Source: Paeniglutamicibacter cryotolerans
Lineage (GTDB): Bacteria; Actinomycetota; Actinomycetes; Actinomycetales; Micrococcaceae
DNA: 64,000 bases
Reading direction: 5' to 3'
NCBI RefSeq assembly: GCF_014190875.1
Contig: NZ_JACHVS010000002.1
Location: 558,001-622,000 of the forward strand
The notes under the pieces were generated by a model. The model had not been told where the DNA came from. It saw only the letters and a list, made by a program, of their open reading frames with translations, and did not search any database. A program made the translations under genes and the position numbers. Positions 54,503 to 63,942 of the stretch are shown in pieces. How positions within the stretch are numbered: position 1 is the first letter of the stretch; every line of letters starts with the position of its first letter.

Positions 54503-56362
54503 CTACCGCCCCAGTGTTTCGACGTGGATGTGGTCGTAATGCAACGTGGTGTCGTTCCAGGTACCCAGGTGCTGGCCGTAGCCGCCTTTGGAGTAGGGGA
54601 CCCAGCCCTTGCGCGAGAGCCAGATCTGATCACGCCAGATCAGGTAGTCGATGCCCAGTTCGGTGCGGTTTTCGAGCAGGTATGCGGCGATCGCGTCGCC
54701 GGCCTTGATCCCGGAGGGTTTCTTGTAGTCGCGGATCATCAGGTCAAGGGCGACACCGGCCGAGTGGCCGACCGATCCCTGGCGCACACCGCCGATGCTG
54801 TAGACCTCGTAGGGGTAGAGCTGCACGATCAGGTTCTTGACCTTCACCGCGTTCGGCTTGAGCCCCGGGGAAGCGGTGAAGAGGGTTTTGGAGAGGTAGG
54901 CCTCGCTGATCCAGCCGGTGCCCGCGGAGGTCTTCACATTCACCCAGCCGTTGACCGACATGATGAACGTGACCTTCTCTCCGGTCTGCACGACGCCGAG
55001 CGGGGGTTTCCCGGTAGAGCCGTCGGGGCGCAGGTTCACGTCGGCAGTCGCCCAACGGTACTGGGCATCGGAAGCCGGTGGCGGGGTCGCCGGTTTAGGT
55101 ACGATCTCCTTGGCCGAGAGGTAGGCCTCGCTGATCCAGCCGGTGGCCTCGGAGGTCTTCACGTTGGCCCAGCCGTTCTCGGAGCCTAGGAAGCCGACCT
55201 TCTCGCCCTCTGGTACGACGCCGAGCGACGGATTGTCGGTGGAACCATCGGAGCGCAGGTTCACGTCCGATGTCGTCCACCGGTAGGTTTCCTTCGCCTC
55301 CTGCGGGTCCTCTGGCTTTGGATCGGCGGGCACGGCCGCCGTGGCAAGGTAGTCGGAACTCATCCACCCGGTGCCCTGGGAGGTCTTGGCGTTTGACCAG
55401 CCGTCGGTGGATTTCACGACGGTGACTTTTTCCCCGCGCGGAACCAGGCCCAGCGGGGCGCCCTTGGTGGAGCTGGTGGGACGCAGGTTCACGTTTGCCG
55501 TGGTCCAGCGGTGATTTGGCTTGGCAGTGACTGGCGGCTTGGATGGGGTTGCCACCGGGGGCTTGGCAGTGACTGGCGGCTTGGATGGGGTTGCCACCGG
55601 GGGCTTGGCAGTGACTGGCGGCTTGGGCTTGGTTACCACCGGGGGCAGGGGGTCAGGTTTCTTCGTGGCCAGGGTCGAACCCGGTGCCCAGGCCCTTCCC
55701 TGTGTCGTGGTGATCAGCTGCCAGCTGCCGGTGTTCTGTAGCCATTCGACCTGCTGGCCCCGCTTGAGTACGTAGAGTTTCTTGGCAGAGGCATTCGGGC
55801 TCGAGCGAACAGTCGTGTCGGCCGTGGCCCAGCGGTAGGCCTTGGCGGGCAGCTTCGTGGAGAGCCCGGTGGTCTTGATATACCCGGTGCTGGACCCTGA
55901 CTTCACCTTCGTCCAGGCGCCGCTGGTTCCCAACCGTGCGACCTTGGTGCGGCGCGCGACGGTTCCGAGGGACTTGCCCTTGTCCGAGGCCGTGGACCTA
56001 AGCGTGGCGGTGGCGGTGGCGTAGAGGTATGTGGCCTTCGCCTTGGTTGGGGCGTTCTTGAGGTAGCTGCCGTGAGCCCAGCCGCTCATGCCCTTGTACG
56101 TGGTGTAGGACCATGAGCCGCTGGTCCGGGTGATCGTGAGCGATGTGTTCTTTGGGATCGTCACCAACAGTTTTGATGCCGTCGTCGTGGACTTGCGCAG
56201 GTTCAAGTTCACCGTGGTGACCTTAGCGAGCTTGACGGTGGCCATCGGGATCGACACGGTGGCCGGGAGCTGGTGTGCCGTGGCTGGGGTGCTTCCTAGC
56301 CCGGTTCCCAGGGCCAGGGCGACGATGAGGGCTAGGCTGCTCCCGAGTTTTTTACGCTGCAC
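54503..56362 (-). CDS. secreted SH3b-repeat protein with VldE/D,D-carboxypeptidase-like C-terminal domain
   Basis: The protein of about 619 residues has a signal peptide (SSLALIVALALGTGLGSTPATAH), three SH3b repeats (about residues 30-210), a proline/lysine/threonine linker of 14-residue repeats (KPPVTAKPPVATPS) at about 245-285, three more SH3b repeats, and a C-terminal domain with GHSAGVALDLMI and LHYDHIHVE, the metal and active-site histidines of the ARB_07466/VldE-like group related to zinc D,D-peptidases. It probably binds and trims peptidoglycan. GTG 56362 is used, with GGAG 11 bases upstream; the open frame to 58042 is antisense-like. Confidence 0.85.
   Translation of the reverse strand: MQRKKLGSSLALIVALALGTGLGSTPATAHQLPATVSIPMATVKLAKVTTVNLNLRKSTTTASKLLVTIPKNTSLTITRTSGSWSYTTYKGMSGWAHGSYLKNAPTKAKATYLYATATATLRSTASDKGKSLGTVARRTKVARLGTSGAWTKVKSGSSTGYIKTTGLSTKLPAKAYRWATADTTVRSSPNASAKKLYVLKRGQQVEWLQNTGSWQLITTTQGRAWAPGSTLATKKPDPLPPVVTKPKPPVTAKPPVATPSKPPVTAKPPVATPSKPPVTAKPNHRWTTANVNLRPTSSTKGAPLGLVPRGEKVTVVKSTDGWSNAKTSQGTGWMSSDYLATAAVPADPKPEDPQEAKETYRWTTSDVNLRSDGSTDNPSLGVVPEGEKVGFLGSENGWANVKTSEATGWISEAYLSAKEIVPKPATPPPASDAQYRWATADVNLRPDGSTGKPPLGVVQTGEKVTFIMSVNGWVNVKTSAGTGWISEAYLSKTLFTASPGLKPNAVKVKNLIVQLYPYEVYSIGGVRQGSVGHSAGVALDLMIRDYKKPSGIKAGDAIAAYLLENRTELGIDYLIWRDQIWLSRKGWVPYSKGGYGQHLGTWNDTTLHYDHIHVETLGR
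55518..55626 (-). repeat. 42-bp tandem repeat coding the linker
   Basis: Two full copies of a 42-base unit and 25 bases of a third lie head to tail; each unit codes 14 residues. The copies are identical, so copy number probably changes readily. Confidence 0.9.
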
Positions 56363-56662
56363 GATGCGAGGACTCCATTGTTCGGCGGGCGGTTGCACAA
56401 GGAAACGGGACGGGCGCTTTCCCAGCTTGTGCGGGGCAGCATCCGTCACCGTTCCCGTCCAACATATCCTTATTCGCGTGTGTGTGTACACGCTTTCGTG
56501 CATAAGAATTCGGTTGTTTCGGCACGTGGGGCAGAGGTTCGGGGAGGTTCGGGGGGTTCCTGCCGATGATTTCGGGGGCCTCCGGTGCCATTCTGGAGTC
56601 GGACCCCAGGGTCCGGGACGGCCCGATCCGGGTCGGCGGCACTCCTTGACGAGGCGGTAATC

Positions 56663-58006
56663 ATGGGCGGGGCATTCGATGTGGCAGTGATAGGCATGGG
56701 CCCCGGTGGCGAGGTGGCTGCCGACCGGTTGATCAACGCCGGGCTGCGGGTGGTTCTGTTCGAATCCGGACTGATCGGTGGCGAGTGCGCCTATTGGGCG
56801 TGCATCCCTTCCAAGACCGTGCTGCGCGGGCCGGAGGTGCGTGGGGAGGCGAACCGCGCCGCGGGCCCCGGGGACACCGGCCTGGATTGGGAGCAGGCCC
56901 GTGACCATCGTGACTTCATGGCCCGGCACCTGGATGACGGAAACCAGGTGGCCGGCTATGCCGGGCGCGGTGCGATTGTCGTTAAGGAGTCCGCCCGGCT
57001 GCTGGGTCCGGGGGTGATCGAGGCTGGCGGGTCTCGCTATGGGGCCGGTCAGGTCATCATTGCCACCGGGACCGAAGCACTGCTCCCGGCGCTGGAGGGA
57101 ATCGGCGACATCACCGCCTGGACCAACCGGGAAACCTATACCACGCCGGTTCTTCCGGCATCGGCGATCATCGTCGGGGGCAGCGCCGTCGGCGTCGAGA
57201 CCGCTGTATTTCTGGCCGGCTTCGGCATCCCGGTCACTCTGCTCCATCGTGGGCCGACGCTGCTGGGCCGCGAGGAACCGAGGGTGGGTGAGCTGGCCGG
57301 GGAGCACCTGCGCGCCGCGGGAGTGGACCTGCGGTTTAGCGCATCGGCTGTGCGGGCCCGGAAAGAGGGCGGCGAGAGCGTGCTGGAACTGGATGACGGG
57401 ACCCAGGCGCGGGCCGCCGTGGTCATCTTCGCCACGGGCCGCACTGCACGCACCCGGGGCCTGGGCCTGGAAGAAGCCGGTGCCCGGCTCGATGGCCGCG
57501 GGAACATCGTCGTGGACGGGCAGTGCCGAGCCGCCCAGGGGCTGTATGCCATCGGGGATGTCACCGGGACCCTGTCCTTTACCCACGTGGCCAAGTATCA
57601 GGGGCGGATTGCCGCCGATGCGATCCTGGGCCGGGAGCATGCGGCCAACTACGAGGGGATCCCGCGAGTGGTGTTCGCCGACCCGGAAATCGCCGCCGTC
57701 GGGCTCACCCGGGCCCAGGCGGAAGCCGCCGGGCTGCTGGTATCGGAGGTGGTGGTGGATCTGGCGGCCGCCATTGCCCGGCCCTGGACCTACGAGCGGA
57801 ACCCGCGCGGGGAAATGGGACTGCTTCTGGACGAGGAGAACCAGGTGCTGATCGGCGCCTGGGCCGTGTCCCCGCTGGCTGGTGAATGGATCCACTTCGC
57901 CGCATTGGCGATCCGGGCCCGGATTCCGCTGGAGGTGCTGCGCGACTCGGTGCCGCAGTTCCCGAGCTACACCGAGGGCTACCTGGCGGCGTTCGCCAAG
58001 CTCTGA
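56663..58006 (+). CDS. FAD-dependent pyridine nucleotide-disulfide oxidoreductase (mercuric reductase/lipoamide dehydrogenase-like)
   Basis: The 447-residue protein has GMGPGGEVAADRLINAG (FAD), GGECAYWACIPSKT (CxxxxC redox pair), GGSAVGVETAVFLAGFG (NAD(P)) and YAIGDVTG. The C-terminal interface domain ends DSVPQFPSYTEGY, without the His-x-x-x-x-Glu active-site base of lipoamide dehydrogenase. So it is a disulfide reductase of unassigned substrate; it may act on something other than a dithiol. GAGG lies about 9 bases before ATG 56663. Confidence 0.85.
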   Translation: MGGAFDVAVIGMGPGGEVAADRLINAGLRVVLFESGLIGGECAYWACIPSKTVLRGPEVRGEANRAAGPGDTGLDWEQARDHRDFMARHLDDGNQVAGYAGRGAIVVKESARLLGPGVIEAGGSRYGAGQVIIATGTEALLPALEGIGDITAWTNRETYTTPVLPASAIIVGGSAVGVETAVFLAGFGIPVTLLHRGPTLLGREEPRVGELAGEHLRAAGVDLRFSASAVRARKEGGESVLELDDGTQARAAVVIFATGRTARTRGLGLEEAGARLDGRGNIVVDGQCRAAQGLYAIGDVTGTLSFTHVAKYQGRIAADAILGREHAANYEGIPRVVFADPEIAAVGLTRAQAEAAGLLVSEVVVDLAAAIARPWTYERNPRGEMGLLLDEENQVLIGAWAVSPLAGEWIHFAALAIRARIPLEVLRDSVPQFPSYTEGYLAAFAKL

Positions 58007-58098
58007 GTCGACCCTATTAACAAAAGGCGGCGCGCGTCTCAAACCCCCGTAAGGTGCGAGGCGGCGGCCATCTTTGGGGACACGGATACCATGGCCTG

Positions 58099-58869
58099 AT
58101 GACTCTTGAGCGCTGGGAAAAAGTGTCCGAATGGCCGCTGATGATAGCTTCGATCCTTTTCCTCTTTTCCTATTCCTTGCAGGTCTTGGCCGCGGGTCCG
58201 GAGGTCAGCGCCATCTCGCAGGCGATCGTTATCATCACGTGGGCGATCTTCGCCGTTGACTACTTGGTTTCGTTGGCGATGGCACCCAAGCGAGTCTCTT
58301 GGTTTGTCCGGCACCTTCCAGACCTCGCCATAGTTGCCTTGCCGGCGCTCCGGCCGCTGCGGCTTCTACGCTTGGTCACGCTCTTGGCGGTGCTCCAAAA
58401 GGTCGCGGGCAACGCCCTTCGTGGCCGTGTTGTGACGTATGTCGTGTCAGCGTCGGCTCTGTTGATCTATATGGCGGCCCTGGCCATGTACGACGCGGAG
58501 CGCAGCGCCGTAGGAGCCACGATCCTTTCCTTCGGGGACGCTATCTGGTGGGCATTCACGACCATCACGACGGTGGGGTATGGAGATCTCTCCCCGGTCA
58601 CGGCCACCGGGCGGATCATTGCTGTTGGCTTGATGATCGGTGGGATCACTCTTCTGGGTATCGTCACAGCGACACTAGCCAGCTGGCTGGTGGAGAAGGT
58701 TTCCGAGCAAGATCAAGCGCAGCAAGTAGCGACCGTGGACCATATCGAAGCACTGCGGCTGGAAGTCGTTGGGCTCCGCGAGGAACTGGCAGCTCGAAAA
58801 GATCCAGCAGCTGATGCCCGTAGCGCCCTGTCGATGCCCGTTCGAGGCGAGGATGCCGGCGTGGTGTAA
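58099..58869 (+). CDS. voltage-gated-type potassium channel
   Basis: The 256-residue protein has a short voltage-sensor-like region (LRPLRLLRLVTLLAVLQ, spaced arginines), a pore loop WWAFTTITTVGYGDLSP with the K+ selectivity filter, and a last membrane helix, then a coiled-coil-like C-terminus (VDHIEALRLEVVGLREELA). Six membrane helices in all, as in KvAP/Kch-like channels. It starts at ATG 58099, 92 bases after the reductase. Confidence 0.9.
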   Translation: MTLERWEKVSEWPLMIASILFLFSYSLQVLAAGPEVSAISQAIVIITWAIFAVDYLVSLAMAPKRVSWFVRHLPDLAIVALPALRPLRLLRLVTLLAVLQKVAGNALRGRVVTYVVSASALLIYMAALAMYDAERSAVGATILSFGDAIWWAFTTITTVGYGDLSPVTATGRIIAVGLMIGGITLLGIVTATLASWLVEKVSEQDQAQQVATVDHIEALRLEVVGLREELAARKDPAADARSALSMPVRGEDAGVV

Positions 58870-59179
58870 TCAGGCATGAGTCACGTTTGCCAGGCGTTTG
58901 TTCTTGCAGTGCTGGGAGGGGGGTGGCGACTCCCGAGGAGGCGGCAGTCACCGGGATCGTGTTCTTCGATAGCGAGCGCCTTCCGCAGTCAACATGTGGA
59001 CCCACTCTGGAGGTGCTCCGCATGCCCAGGGAGTACCTGCAGAGCGGGAGGTTCCAGGCCGGCTAGCCGCGTGTGCTTCCATGAAGTGGACGTCGGCCGG
59101 TGCGACCAGCAATAACGTCGATGCCCCACGGCACCCGCGTTCTGGCCGGGGGGGTTTACCCGAATGCTATCGTGCACGC
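58870..59179. other. intergenic stretch
   Basis: About 310 bases with no gene I can support. Confidence 0.5.
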
Positions 59180-59389
59180 ATGCACCCCGATACGTACCTG
59201 CTCCAATACGACGGCCATGAATTCACGCTCTCCGAGGAGGACCACGTCCGACTCCGCAAGCTATATGACAGGGGTCAGTCGATCAGCGGGATCCTCTTTC
59301 GTTTTACCCCGGTGGGAAACGAGGGCGATGTGACGATCTCCATCGGCGGCGGTGCCAGATTCGTCCTGCGGAAGAACGCCACCGGCTAA
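59180..59389 (+). CDS. 69-residue hypothetical protein
   Basis: The small soluble protein (MHPDTYLLQYDGHEFTLSEE..., ending FVLRKNATG) has no known domain; predicted mainly beta strand with one helix (EDHVRLRKLYDRG). Codon use is like that of the neighbours. No clear ribosome binding site. Confidence 0.5.
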   Translation: MHPDTYLLQYDGHEFTLSEEDHVRLRKLYDRGQSISGILFRFTPVGNEGDVTISIGGGARFVLRKNATG

Positions 59390-59410
59390 TTCGCGGATCA
59401 CCGACCGGTG

Positions 59411-59852
59411 TCATTCCATGGTGATGGTACCGTCCCCGTTGACTCCGAAGCCGGGGTTGTGGACGAAGTCCCAGCGGAACCCGTCGGGATCCGCCACGCA
59501 GGCACTTGTCCCGCCCCAGTGGCGTTGCGTCGGTTCTCCGATCACCGTGGCACCTGCAGCCACGGCACGCTCAAAGAGCCGCCGGACCTCGCGATCCGAT
59601 GTGGTGTTGTGTCCGAGCGAGACCGGGGGAGCCTGCGCCCCCGTGTCCCACATCCCCGTACTCCTCGGGCATCGAGGAAGTGCCCCAGAGGGAAGGCATC
59701 TGCCCCGGCCCTGCCCGCACGAAGGCGATCTGCCCCGCTGAGCTCCACAACAGCGGGAAACCGAGTCCCTCGACGTAGAAGGCCCGGGGTGCCTCCATAT
59801 CCCTGAAACCCAGGGGAATGACGGTGATACTCGGATACGTGTTCGAATTCAT
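59411..59852 (-). pseudogene. VOC-family protein with a frameshift
   Basis: The first frame (59571-59852) starts MNSNTYPSITVIPLGFRDME and covers the first VOC unit to SSMPEEYGDVG; the second (59411-59653) supplies GAQAPPVSLGHNTTSDREV and the second unit ending DPDGFRWDFVHNPGFG. They join by a one-base shift near 59640, in a run of Gs. The gene is either newly broken or the base count is a sequencing error. Confidence 0.75.
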
Positions 59853-59930
59853 GAAGCAGTTTCATCCCTGAGCGGAGTGCGAATGAGAGACCCGAGTGGC
59901 ATTCTGTCGTACTGATGTTCTAGTTTTGTC

Positions 59931-59958
59931 TTGTATAGAACACAGGTTCGAATAGAAT
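59931..59958 (+). promoter_or_regulatory. SOS promoter with LexA box ahead of the DUF6504-dnaE2 operon
   Basis: TTGTAT (59931-59936), a 16-base spacer and TAGAAT (59953-59958) form a promoter. Within the spacer TAGAAC-ACAG-GTTCGA (59936-59951) matches the actinobacterial SOS box TCGAAC-N4-GTTCGA at 11 of 12 positions. DnaE2 is SOS-induced elsewhere, so the position fits. Confidence 0.8.
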
Positions 59959-60049
59959 GAAGGGGTTCCATGGTCACCGTCTGGTGCGGCGCCCCCGGAC
60001 AGCACGCGCCCGGGCAACGGATGGAAGCCGCGGGCATGGGAAGGCATAC

Positions 60050-60361
60050 ATGGGCATGTTCACTCAGTCGGTCGAGGTCGAATGCACCACTGCGGGGACA
60101 CCCCTGCGCCTGCGCTGGGGCGGGCGCGACTACAAGGTCGCCGCCGAACCCATCCGCTGGTTCGAACGACGACGCTGGTGGGCAGAGGAACTGCGCGCCG
60201 AAGCCGGACGCGGCCCCGGACTGGTCGACCATGAGATCTGGCGGCTCCAGGTCCGCCTCGCCGGCAGGGGACCACTACGCACGCTGGACATCTCCCGCCA
60301 AGTCGACACCGGGCGCTGGCGCATCATCATGGCCCATGAAGCACTGCGGGAGGGTGCATGA
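60050..60361 (+). CDS. DUF6504 protein, linked to dnaE2
   Basis: The 103-residue protein has a Trp-rich strand region (PIRWFERRRWWAEELRAEAG, then HEIWRLQVRLAG) and no known enzyme motif. DUF6504 genes stand beside translesion polymerases in actinobacteria; a role in SOS mutagenesis is implied by context. GGGAAGG lies 7 bases before ATG 60050. It overlaps dnaE2 by 4 bases (ATGA). Confidence 0.8.
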   Translation: MGMFTQSVEVECTTAGTPLRLRWGGRDYKVAAEPIRWFERRRWWAEELRAEAGRGPGLVDHEIWRLQVRLAGRGPLRTLDISRQVDTGRWRIIMAHEALREGA

Positions 60362-63300
60362 TATTTACCCACCTCCACGTAGCCACCGCCTACAGCGCAC
60401 ACTACGGCGTCTCCTGGCCCAAGACCCTCGCGGCCAAGGCGCTCGCCGACGGATCCGACGCCCTGGCTGCCACCGACCGGGACGGACTCTACGGAGCCAT
60501 CAAACACCTGGCAGCTTGCCGTAACGCCGGCATCGACCCGATCCTCGGAGTCGACCTCGCCATCCTGGGCCCCCACCCGGCGGACACCCGGCGCACCGTC
60601 CCCGGACCCATGCGCACCGAAGGGCGCGTCGTGGTGCTCGCCCGTGGACACCGCGCCGGCGCCGGCTACCGTGCACTCTGCCACCTGGTCACGGCGGCGC
60701 ACCAGGGCACCGGGGCGGGCCGTGCGGCGGGAACCCGGGCCAAGCCGGTGGGAGTCACCCACGCGGAGCTGGCAGCCCACGCCTACGACGACAACGGGGA
60801 CCCCATCCTCACCGTCCTGATCGGAGCCTGCTCCGACGTCGGGACCGCCGCCGCCCGCCGCGACTACACCGGCGCCCGCACCCTGCTGCGCATTTGGCGC
60901 ACCATACTGGGAAGCCAAGCCCTGCGGGTCGAGATCACCACCCACCTGAACCGGCCTGGGGAACGCCTCAGCACCGCCCACGCAGTACGCATGCTGCGCT
61001 GCGCCACCGAAACGGGAATCGAACCCATCCTCACCAACGCAGTACGCTACGCCGAACCCGACGGCGCCGCCACCGCCGACGTCTTGGACTCCGCCCGCGC
61101 CCTGACCTCCCTCGAAACCCTCACCGACCCGCAGCCCAACGGCCAAGGCTGGCTCAAACCCCCGGCGGCCATGCACTCCCTCGCCCGCGAGATAGCCCGC
61201 CAGGCAGGGGACGGAGGCATCGCCAGCAAACTCCTGTCCAACACCGAGACGCTCGCCGATAGCTGTCGCCTGGACCCGGCCACCGACATCGGCTGGGGAA
61301 AGCCCACCGTCCCCGAGGCCCACGTCATCGGCATCACCGGGGACCCCAACCGCGGACTGGCCACCCGCTGCGAGGCCGGCATCACCGCACTGCTGCCCGG
61401 CCAGGCACGCGACCGGGCACTGCGACACCGCCTGAACACCGAGCTGGACACCATCGCCGCCCTCGGGTTCGCCCCCTACTTCCTCACCGTCGCCGAGGTC
61501 AGCGACATGATCACCCGCATGGGGGTACGCCACGCCGCCCGCGGCTCCGGCGCCTCATCCCTGGTCAACTACCTCACCGGCATCAGCCAGGTAAACCCCT
61601 TGGCCCACGACCTGCTCTTTGAACGCTTCCTCTCCCGAGACCGCACCACCCTGCCCGACATCGACATCGACGTCGAATCCGCAGCCCGCCACGAGATCTA
61701 CCACAACATCTTCAAACGCTTCGGCCCCACCCGCGTCAGCCTCATGAGCATGCAAAACGGCTACCGCGCCCGCGGAGCCGTCCGCGACGCCGGCGCAGCA
61801 CTGGGCATGGAGGAGAGCGACATCGACACCATCGCCAAACAACTCTGGCGCTTCTCCGCCTCCGGCTTCCGCGAGGCGCTCGCCGAAAAACCCGAACTCG
61901 GACCCTTCGCCGCACGCCTGGGCGCCGAACGCCAACTGGACCTGCTCGTGGACATCACCGAACGCCTCGACCGCCTGCCCCGACACATCTCCATGCACCC
62001 CTGCGGCGTCATCCTCTCCGACAGCACCCTGCGCGACCGCACCCCCGTGGAACCCAGCGGCATGGGACTGCCCATGAGCCAATACGACAAACACGACATG
62101 GACCCCATGGGCATGCTCAAGCTCGACGTCCTGGGGGTACGCATGCAATCATCCATCGCCTACACACTGGGCGAAATCGCCCGCATCCACGGAAGCGGAC
62201 ACAACGTAGCCGCAGCAGGGGGACACTCCACCGACCCCGCAGGTGGCCTCCCGCCCTATATAGCGGACAACGGAACCATCGACCTCTCCCGCGTCCCCCT
62301 GGACGACGCACCCACCTTCGAACTCATCCGCAGCACAGACACCCTGGGCTGCTTCCAGATCGAATCACCCGGACAACGCGAACTCATCGGCAAGCTCGCC
62401 CCCCGCGACTTCAACGACCTCATCATCGACATCTCCCTCTTCCGCCCCGGACCCATGAAATCCAACATGGTCGCCCCCTACCTGGAGAACCGCCACGGCT
62501 TCGCCCCGGCACACTACCCGCACCCCGACCTGAGGGAGGCGCTCGCCGAAACGCACGGGGTCACCGTCTTCCACGAACAGATACTGCGGATCATGCACAC
62601 CATGACCGGATGCACCCTCGCCCAAGCGGACGTCTACCGGCGCCTGCTCGGAAACCCCCACGCAGAACAACGCGTCGAAACCGCCTTCCGAACCAACGCC
62701 CTGAACCGCAGCTACACCCTGGACACCATCGACGAGGTCTGGAGGATCCTGAGCGCCTTCGGCTCCTTCGGCTTCTGCAAGGCCCACGGAGCGGCCTTCG
62801 CCGTCCCCACCTACCACTCGGCCTGGCTCAAGGCCCACCACCCCGAAGCCTTCCTCGCCGGCATCTGGGAACACGACCCCGGCATGTACCCCAAACGACT
62901 CCTCGTCGCCGAGGCACGCCGCATGGGCATCCCCATCCTCCCCCTGGACATCAACCGCTCGGGGAGGGGCTACACGGTAGAGCCGGTGCCGGGCCTCCTG
63001 CCCCCGGCGACACTGCCCGCCGTCTACCGCGCCCCCTCGACCGGCAAGCCCGGACGCCTCGGCATCCGCCTCCCGCTCACCGGCATCCACGGACTCTCCG
63101 CCACCGAAACCAAACGCACCATCGCCGGCCAACCCTACGACTCGCTCACCGACGTCCGCGACCGCTCCGGACTCACCCGCACCTCGCTGCGCAACCTCGC
63201 CGCACTCGGCGCCTTCGACACGCTCCAAACCAACGCCGGACGCGGAAACCGTGCAGACCTCATCGCCCACCTCAACAAACCCCCGGCGAAACCCATCCCG

Positions 63301-63942
63301 CAACGCCACCGGCCCATCCCCGGCCAACTCCCGCTACCCATCGGCGACGTGGAACTCGCGGCGCTCGCCGTCGGACATCGGGCACCAACGCCCGATGAGG
63401 TGGTACGCACCGAGCTTGACCTGCTGGCGCTCGATGTCACCGGGCACCTGATGGACTCCCATGCCCCGTTGTTGGATCGGCTCGGCGTCACCCGCTCGGC
63501 CGACCTGATGCGGCTGCGCAACGGAACCGAGGTGCTGGTCGCCGGGGTCCGCGTGGCCACCCAGACCCCGCCGATGCGCGGTGGACGCCGGGTGGTGTTC
63601 ATTTCACTGGACGACGGGACCGGCTGCGTGGACTGCACCTTCTTCCACGAGGCCCAGCAGAATTCCGGTCCGCTACTCTTCTCCACCCGGTTGCTGCTAG
63701 TCCACGGGTTGACCCGACGTACCGGGCCGCGGGGGATCAGCCTGCAGGCACTGGCGGCCTGGGACCTGTCCGAACAGCGGTCGCTTCCCGGTCCCGGCTA
63801 CCTGTTCGATCCGGACCGGGCAGCGGCGAGTTGGAAGCCGGCGGAAGCACCCGGGAAGTCGGCCGCGCTGCTACGCCGGGACTCTCTGGCGAAGCAGATG
63901 GCCGCCGAGGGGCTGGATACCCGCGGCCACCTCGGGGCCTGA
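60358..63942 (+). CDS. dnaE2: error-prone DNA polymerase III alpha subunit DnaE2 (ImuC)
   Basis: The 1,194-residue polymerase has an N-terminal PHP domain (FTHLHVATAYSAHYG), the palm with catalytic aspartates in LPDIDIDVES (about residues 430-438), fingers (FGFCKAHGAAFAVP), a helix-hairpin-helix region (SLTDVRDRSGLTRTSLRNLA) and a C-terminal OB domain (from about 1,040). It makes lesion-bypass errors during the SOS response. Partner genes ImuA' and ImuB are not directly upstream; only DUF6504 is. Codon use changes near 63.4 kb (see findings). Confidence 0.95.
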   Translation: MIFTHLHVATAYSAHYGVSWPKTLAAKALADGSDALAATDRDGLYGAIKHLAACRNAGIDPILGVDLAILGPHPADTRRTVPGPMRTEGRVVVLARGHRAGAGYRALCHLVTAAHQGTGAGRAAGTRAKPVGVTHAELAAHAYDDNGDPILTVLIGACSDVGTAAARRDYTGARTLLRIWRTILGSQALRVEITTHLNRPGERLSTAHAVRMLRCATETGIEPILTNAVRYAEPDGAATADVLDSARALTSLETLTDPQPNGQGWLKPPAAMHSLAREIARQAGDGGIASKLLSNTETLADSCRLDPATDIGWGKPTVPEAHVIGITGDPNRGLATRCEAGITALLPGQARDRALRHRLNTELDTIAALGFAPYFLTVAEVSDMITRMGVRHAARGSGASSLVNYLTGISQVNPLAHDLLFERFLSRDRTTLPDIDIDVESAARHEIYHNIFKRFGPTRVSLMSMQNGYRARGAVRDAGAALGMEESDIDTIAKQLWRFSASGFREALAEKPELGPFAARLGAERQLDLLVDITERLDRLPRHISMHPCGVILSDSTLRDRTPVEPSGMGLPMSQYDKHDMDPMGMLKLDVLGVRMQSSIAYTLGEIARIHGSGHNVAAAGGHSTDPAGGLPPYIADNGTIDLSRVPLDDAPTFELIRSTDTLGCFQIESPGQRELIGKLAPRDFNDLIIDISLFRPGPMKSNMVAPYLENRHGFAPAHYPHPDLREALAETHGVTVFHEQILRIMHTMTGCTLAQADVYRRLLGNPHAEQRVETAFRTNALNRSYTLDTIDEVWRILSAFGSFGFCKAHGAAFAVPTYHSAWLKAHHPEAFLAGIWEHDPGMYPKRLLVAEARRMGIPILPLDINRSGRGYTVEPVPGLLPPATLPAVYRAPSTGKPGRLGIRLPLTGIHGLSATETKRTIAGQPYDSLTDVRDRSGLTRTSLRNLAALGAFDTLQTNAGRGNRADLIAHLNKPPAKPIPQRHRPIPGQLPLPIGDVELAALAVGHRAPTPDEVVRTELDLLALDVTGHLMDSHAPLLDRLGVTRSADLMRLRNGTEVLVAGVRVATQTPPMRGGRRVVFISLDDGTGCVDCTFFHEAQQNSGPLLFSTRLLLVHGLTRRTGPRGISLQALAAWDLSEQRSLPGPGYLFDPDRAAASWKPAEAPGKSAALLRRDSLAKQMAAEGLDTRGHLGA

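Noticed and set aside
55518..55626. Regular 42-bp repeats that could suggest a CRISPR-like array
   Set aside because: The repeats are head to tail without spacers and keep a 14-residue reading frame; they code the linker of a wall protein.
56363..58042. Long upstream extension of the SH3b protein frame on the minus strand
   Set aside because: It is antisense to the disulfide reductase, shows no domain, and the signal peptide sits right after the GTG at 56362.
60130..61533. 467-codon minus-strand frame opposite dnaE2
   Set aside because: Glycine/valine-rich mirror of a high-GC gene; no domain, no ribosome binding site.
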